Shown piece after piece: positions 11,926-15,567 of a stretch of DNA of 15,567 nt. The DNA is taken from positions 1-15,567 of the forward strand of contig JARJMV020000216.1 of assembly GCA_029335935.2 (NCBI GenBank), read 5' to 3'. Both the position numbers and the translations under genes were made by a program. The notes beneath the pieces are model-generated. The model saw nothing but the letters and a program-made list of their open reading frames with translations, was not told the DNA's origin and did no database searches. The stretch is from a bacterium. Its GTDB lineage: Bacteria; Armatimonadota; Fimbriimonadia; Fimbriimonadales; GBS-DC. Position 1 is the stretch's first letter. Each line of letters opens with the position of its first letter.

Positions 11926-14088
11926 ATGCATCAACTGCGTATCAATGATGATGCAAAGCGGTGGCTGTTTATGGTTGCCGCAACTGTACTGCTTGTTTCA
12001 CTATCGAATTGCGGCGGAGGAGGTACTTCTACACCCCCAGCCTCGAACCAGTTAACGATAAGCGGCGTTGTGCTTGTGCCTTCAGGCACTCCGCGTTCCC
12101 GTGCGTTGACAGGCGCTGCACTGCCGAACGCGACTGTGCGCGCCTACTTAGCGCTTCAGCCCGGTTCACCGATTGCCCAGACCGTCTCCGACTCGGACGG
12201 ACGCTACACCTTGAGCGTCCCCCCTGATTACATCGGGCGCGACCTTCTGATTGTGGCGGAGAAGGAAGTGGGCGGCGAGCGTGTGCGCGCCGCTACGCTG
12301 ACGCCTGCGCTACCTCCGCAGGGCTACGCGGGCGCGAACCTTGACGCTTACACAACCCTTGCAACCGAAGAGATACTGCGCTATGCCCGCCAGCAGAACC
12401 TGAATGCGCTCTCGCAGAACGGCGTGGCGTCGGTGGTGGATCGCGTTCGCGAGTTGCTACGCGACCGTGACCGCTTGAGCCTCGTGGTAGGGCAGACCTT
12501 GCCTGAGAATATCGGCGACGGAATTGTTGAGCCGCAGTTGCGCGAGCAGGTTCGTGCGCGAGTAGTGGAGCAGGGGCAAAACTTGCGTCCCCCCACAGGC
12601 GATGTCGCGGTGGCGAAGGGGATGACGCAAATGCTCCGCGACTATGGGGCAGGATGGCTCGATCGCGGCAACGAGGAGATTCTGCGCCTCGAGCAGTCCG
12701 TGCAGCAACAGGAGCGGATTATTGAGCGCGACCTCATCGAACCGCTTGAGCGACTCGGCGAACGGGGCGGGAACTTCGTCGTGCGCGTACTGGGCCTCGA
12801 TGAACGCAAGTACGACGACTCGCTGGATGGGTTGCCCCCTGCGCGCTACCGCGAAACGCAGCAGGGAGGGCGTTATGTGTTGACGCGCATCGGCGACGCG
12901 CCCAACGACCGCACTTGGATTGTGGAAAGCGGACAGCTTACCTGCACCGTAACCACCAGCAATCCGCTCCAAGAGTTCCGCTTCACCCCCGATGCGGGGC
13001 GTGCGAACTTCACAGTGCGTAAACAGGGCGATTCACGCTTCCAGTACGATGGCTTCTTTGAGGTCTCGCAACGCGACTCGGAAGGCAATCCCACTCAACT
13101 CCGCGCACAGATGAACCTCGCCGACGCCGAACTGCGCGAGCCGATTCGGTTCAACGGCGTGATGGATGTGCGCACAGGTCCATCAGAAGGAGACATCGAC
13201 TACGCGAAGCTCAGCGGAACCTTGCTGAGCCAATACGCTGAGTTGAACATCACCAATCTCGAATTGGATACCTATTCTCCCAGCAGGCACCCAAAGCTGA
13301 TTAAGGCAGCGCGCGTTCAGGCGACGCTCAAGACCGAGCGTGGTCCTGAGCTCGACTTGCAAAACTTGAGCGTCTCTTTCGCAGACGCCGACCCGCCCGA
13401 TAAGAACCTGCAGCAGTTCACCGTGCAATCGCTCACCTTCTCGGCTGAGAACCGTACCCTGCTCATGCGCGAGGTGGAGGCGCAGTTCCAGCGCGTGGGC
13501 AGTGAACCGCAACCCGTGCGACTCCGCGCGCAGGTGGAGTATCGCACCCCCAACGATACTCTGGTGGGCACCGTCAACGCCCGTTGGGAGAACCCAACAG
13601 CCGAGAACCCCCTCGAACTCCGTACCATCCCGCTGGAGCAGTTCCCGCGCGGCAACTTCGAGTTCAACGGGGACTTGACGCCGCGTATCGGACGACGCGC
13701 ACTCCTCTACTTCAATGTCGTCCCCGAGCCGGACCTCTCCCCCGCGCGCGTGCGGATTGTGCTGCGGTTGGATTTAGGCGAGGAGCGGATGCAAGGTGAG
13801 TTCGTGGGCAACCTGCGCGTGCAGGACGGCTGTGTGAATCGTTCGCAGCCGTTTGAAACCGCTACTTTGCAGATGAACCATACGCCGTCTAACCTGCGCA
13901 TGACGCTCCGCTACGACGCCGAGACCGATACAGCGTCAGGCGATATCAGCAAGCCTGACGGAACGGCTGTGGCGCAGATTGGCAAGGCGAGCGCGCTGGG
14001 GCTTCCCGACTTGGGCGACGCCTACCTCGTGCGCTACATAGACAATACCTTTGAGACAGTGAACTCACTGCTCTCGTTAGAAGATTGA
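11926..14088 (+). CDS. Large probable outer-membrane lipoprotein of unknown function
   Basis: A 720-aa product. The ATG at 11926 is preferred over 11920 because GGGAGGA at 11914-11920 then has normal spacing. A lipoprotein signal is visible: charged start, hydrophobic stretch LFMVAATVLLVSLS and C29 followed by four glycines. The lipobox reads LSNC, with an unusual asparagine before the cysteine. Residues about 45-125 resemble a carboxypeptidase-regulatory-like Ig domain (LTISGVVLVPSG, VSDSDGRYTLSVPPDYIG). A helical, charged part follows at about 140-300 (RQQNLNALSQNGVASVVDRV, QQQERIIERDLIEPLERLGE). The remaining C-terminal half is beta-rich with repeated amphipathic strands (NLSVSFADADPPD, SLTFSAENRTLLMREVEAQF, RLRAQVEYRTPND). 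I do not recognise the family as a whole. The last four bases overlap the next gene, pointing to coupled translation and a shared envelope role. Confidence 0.72.
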   Translation: MHQLRINDDAKRWLFMVAATVLLVSLSNCGGGGTSTPPASNQLTISGVVLVPSGTPRSRALTGAALPNATVRAYLALQPGSPIAQTVSDSDGRYTLSVPPDYIGRDLLIVAEKEVGGERVRAATLTPALPPQGYAGANLDAYTTLATEEILRYARQQNLNALSQNGVASVVDRVRELLRDRDRLSLVVGQTLPENIGDGIVEPQLREQVRARVVEQGQNLRPPTGDVAVAKGMTQMLRDYGAGWLDRGNEEILRLEQSVQQQERIIERDLIEPLERLGERGGNFVVRVLGLDERKYDDSLDGLPPARYRETQQGGRYVLTRIGDAPNDRTWIVESGQLTCTVTTSNPLQEFRFTPDAGRANFTVRKQGDSRFQYDGFFEVSQRDSEGNPTQLRAQMNLADAELREPIRFNGVMDVRTGPSEGDIDYAKLSGTLLSQYAELNITNLELDTYSPSRHPKLIKAARVQATLKTERGPELDLQNLSVSFADADPPDKNLQQFTVQSLTFSAENRTLLMREVEAQFQRVGSEPQPVRLRAQVEYRTPNDTLVGTVNARWENPTAENPLELRTIPLEQFPRGNFEFNGDLTPRIGRRALLYFNVVPEPDLSPARVRIVLRLDLGEERMQGEFVGNLRVQDGCVNRSQPFETATLQMNHTPSNLRMTLRYDAETDTASGDISKPDGTAVAQIGKASALGLPDLGDAYLVRYIDNTFETVNSLLSLED

Positions 14089-15212
14089 GCAAGACACTCT
14101 GGGGGAGAGCGTTGCGCTCTCCCCAGCACTGGATAGCGTGCGGGTTATGTAGCTTGACGATGGCGGTGGGGAGCGCACAGGCGGTCTTCACGCCGCCCCA
14201 GAACCCACTATTGCCCAGCGAAACCGACTTATTAGGGCGCGCGATAGAAACGCGCGCGCTGTACCTTGCCGATACCAATGTACGCCCCCTCCAGCGCAAA
14301 GCGAGCGCAGCCGACCACGATGCCGCGCGCGGCTACCTCATCAGCGTTCAGGCATACGAAGCGAGACTCCGCTGGCAACGATGGGAGCTGGCGTACGCTT
14401 ACGGGGTGGCAGACTGGTTCGAGGGCAATCGGGGCGCTGCACGCCTATTTTTAGAAAGCGAGCAGAGACGCCTGCGTCCGCACACGCGCTACCCTGTCGA
14501 GGCGACGCTCAATCGTTCCGCCGTGAACTGTTGGACGCTCACTTATCGGGGCGACCTTGCCGTTGAGGCGGTTCGCCTCCGCTATCATATCGGGGTCAGT
14601 TATCTTCATCTACAGCGTGTTCAGCAAGGGCGGCTACAGGGTCAGAAGGAGGGCGACGCTTTCGCAGGCGAGCTTGCCCTGCTCACGACACGCGGCGTGC
14701 CTGCCACGCGCATCGGCGGATACGGCTACGCCGCTCACGCAGGCATCGCGCTGCAGACCAACCGCTGGGGCGTCAGCCTGTCCGTCGAGAACCTGTGGAG
14801 CCAGCTGCGCGTGCGAACGGCGCAGCGAATCGATGCAACGGTGCGCGTGAACCAACTCACGCCCGACGCCGATGGGTTCCTGCGTGCGCCGCCCTTGTTG
14901 GAGGGGCGTGTTTCGGAGCAAGCCCTCGAACGCGCGGCGCGCCCCCGCACGGAAATCGCCCTCTGGCAACGCGACGGCGCGCGCCGCTTCGGGGTCATCG
15001 CCGCCCACCATGCCGATTGGCGACTCGCGATGGCGCTCCGCTGGGATGTTCACGGCGGCGCGTTATGGATAACTTATTGGCAACCGTATCCGATGATGAC
15101 GCTCGGATATGAGTCCGCACACTGGCGCATCACGCTCGGCTTGGACACGCTTCAGTCGAATGCGCAACGCCGCCTCTACGGCGAGTTTTGCTGGCGCATT
15201 CCGCTGGAGTAG
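14085..15212 (+). CDS. Exported protein, probable outer-membrane beta-barrel
   Basis: Up to 375 aa. With the TTG start at 14085 the first bases overlap the lipoprotein stop (TTGA). A second TTG at 14112, preceded by GGGGGAG, would give 366 aa; both keep a signal peptide with hydrophobic core IACGLCSLTMAVG and a type I cleavage site SAQA/VF. After a helical N-terminal part (residues 40-135) come alternating amphipathic strands rich in aromatic girdle residues (GGYGYAAHAGIALQTNRWGV, WRLAMALRWDVHGGALWITY, PMMTLGYESAHWRITLGLDT), which looks like an outer-membrane beta-barrel of the Bacteroidetes-PorV-like kind, but I cannot name a family. The C-terminus (YGEFCWRIPLE) lacks the classical terminal phenylalanine. 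A strong hairpin lies over the start region (14099-14126). The stop touches that of the convergent FtsX-type gene without a gap. Confidence 0.68.
   Translation: MSKTLWGRALRSPQHWIACGLCSLTMAVGSAQAVFTPPQNPLLPSETDLLGRAIETRALYLADTNVRPLQRKASAADHDAARGYLISVQAYEARLRWQRWELAYAYGVADWFEGNRGAARLFLESEQRRLRPHTRYPVEATLNRSAVNCWTLTYRGDLAVEAVRLRYHIGVSYLHLQRVQQGRLQGQKEGDAFAGELALLTTRGVPATRIGGYGYAAHAGIALQTNRWGVSLSVENLWSQLRVRTAQRIDATVRVNQLTPDADGFLRAPPLLEGRVSEQALERAARPRTEIALWQRDGARRFGVIAAHHADWRLAMALRWDVHGGALWITYWQPYPMMTLGYESAHWRITLGLDTLQSNAQRRLYGEFCWRIPLE
14099..14126 (+). promoter_or_regulatory. Hairpin covering the start region of the barrel gene
   Basis: CTGGGGGAGAGCG pairs with CGCTCTCCCCAG as a 12-bp stem with one bulged G and a 3-nt loop. 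The Shine-Dalgarno-like GGGGGAG lies in the 5' arm and the TTG at 14112 sits at the loop. No T run follows, so it is not an intrinsic terminator. It could restrain translation unless ribosomes arrive from the overlapping lipoprotein gene. Confidence 0.5.
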
Positions 15213-15567
15213 CTACACAATCCGGCGCTCCACAATCGCCACCGGGTCAAAAGTGCGCAGGCGCCAGCCGATGGTGAACAGCGCGAAGCCCAGCACCATC
15301 AGCGGTACAGGCAGTGTATACTGATAGGCAATCGGGTCGAAGGGCTCGATGTACAGTCCGCGCGGTTCCATGATGCGCACTCTCGCCCAGAGCAGGATGC
15401 CCATCGCGGTCAGCACGCCCAACACCCAGCCCAGCGCGACCACCGTGATGGTCTCTAATGAGACGCGCATCAGCAAGCTCAATCGCGTGAAGCCAATCGC
15501 CTGTAGCAAGCCGAACTCCACCAATCGCTGTTGGAAGTAGATGTTCGCGAGCAATCCTGTCATCGTC
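15213..15567 (-). CDS. FtsX/MacB-type ABC transporter permease, C-terminal part (partial)
   Basis: Only about the last 117 residues are in the window; the N-terminus lies beyond the right edge. The visible part has the C-terminal FtsX permease pattern: QQRLVEFGLLQAIGFTRLSL, with a membrane segment TITVVALGWVLGVLTAMGIL, a periplasmic loop (EPRGLYIEPFDPIAYQYTLP), a last membrane segment PLMVLGFALFTIGWRLRTF, and the ending DPVAIVERRIV, which matches the usual xxDPxxxLR-type tail. Such permeases belong to ABC systems of the LolCDE/MacB type that act mechanically on lipoproteins or periplasmic substrates. No ATPase partner is visible here. Its stop codon directly abuts that of the barrel gene. Confidence 0.85.
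   Translation of the reverse strand, partial: TMTGLLANIYFQQRLVEFGLLQAIGFTRLSLLMRVSLETITVVALGWVLGVLTAMGILLWARVRIMEPRGLYIEPFDPIAYQYTLPVPLMVLGFALFTIGWRLRTFDPVAIVERRIV

Noticed and set aside
11316..11948. A 210-codon plus-strand open frame across the mrp gene and its upstream region
   Set aside because: It is antisense to the clearly recognised mrp coding region, rich in H and R, without ribosome site or domain.
14099..14126. Hairpin taken as an intrinsic terminator of the lipoprotein gene
   Set aside because: No T run follows on the plus strand and the stem lies inside the next coding region; a translational role is more likely.

Overview
The window is about 15.6 kb of compact, GC-rich bacterial chromosome. 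It holds 17 protein-coding genes (two cut by the window ends), one tRNA gene, and no gap above about 180 bp. A proton-pumping complex I (nuoHJK) together with a probable outer-membrane lipoprotein/beta-barrel pair points to a diderm respiring bacterium. The gene style (DUF2089 plus DUF4097, folE2, Mrp with an N-terminal MIP18 domain, many transcripts with almost no leader) would suit Armatimonadota or a related, possibly thermophilic, lineage. That placement is inference, because the window has no rRNA or phylogenetic marker beyond these genes.

Layout, left to right. (1) Minus strand: the 5' part of a Ppx/GppA phosphatase (1-727), a terminator, then a two-gene unit of a DUF2089 zinc-ribbon/HTH regulator (2038-2430) and a DUF4097 beta-repeat protein (799-2022). 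These two share a short C-/N-terminal helical module. (2) Plus strand: nuoH-nuoJ-nuoK (2612-4638), a partial complex I cluster lacking nuoI between H and J and lacking nuoLMN after K. (3) Minus strand: a tandem universal-stress protein (5132-6028) followed by a LOG-like Rossmann protein (4648-5127). (4) Plus strand: an isolated Mu-gp29/DUF935-type phage portal gene (6102-7169) that stops 5 nt from the 3' end of a convergent tRNA-Pro(CGG) gene. (5) Plus strand: gcvT, two small unrecognised genes, a strong hairpin, then folE2 and a ZnuC-like ABC ATPase. (6) Minus strand: Mrp/ApbC Fe-S carrier ATPase, whose stop codon overlaps that of the ABC ATPase. (7) Plus strand: a 720-aa lipoprotein overlapping by 4 nt a 375-aa exported, probably beta-barrel protein. 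(8) Minus strand: the C-terminal end of an FtsX/MacB-type permease.

How the genes may work together. folE2 (a metal-flexible, zinc-independent GTP cyclohydrolase) next to a ZnuC-like ATPase suggests a zinc-limitation or metal-homeostasis unit. gcvT nearby shares the folate theme. The DUF2089/DUF4097 pair looks like an autoregulated envelope-stress-type module. The lipoprotein and barrel protein are probably translated together and may form an outer-membrane complex.

The most distinctive points are: a recurring pattern of -10 boxes 7-11 nt upstream of ATG codons without Shine-Dalgarno sequences (leaderless or near-leaderless mRNAs) at operon heads, against strong Shine-Dalgarno sites inside operons; the orphan, apparently C-terminally short portal gene against a tRNA; a hairpin that would bury a TTG start and its Shine-Dalgarno in the barrel gene; and a 10-bp-period direct repeat on the -10 of the DUF2089 promoter.
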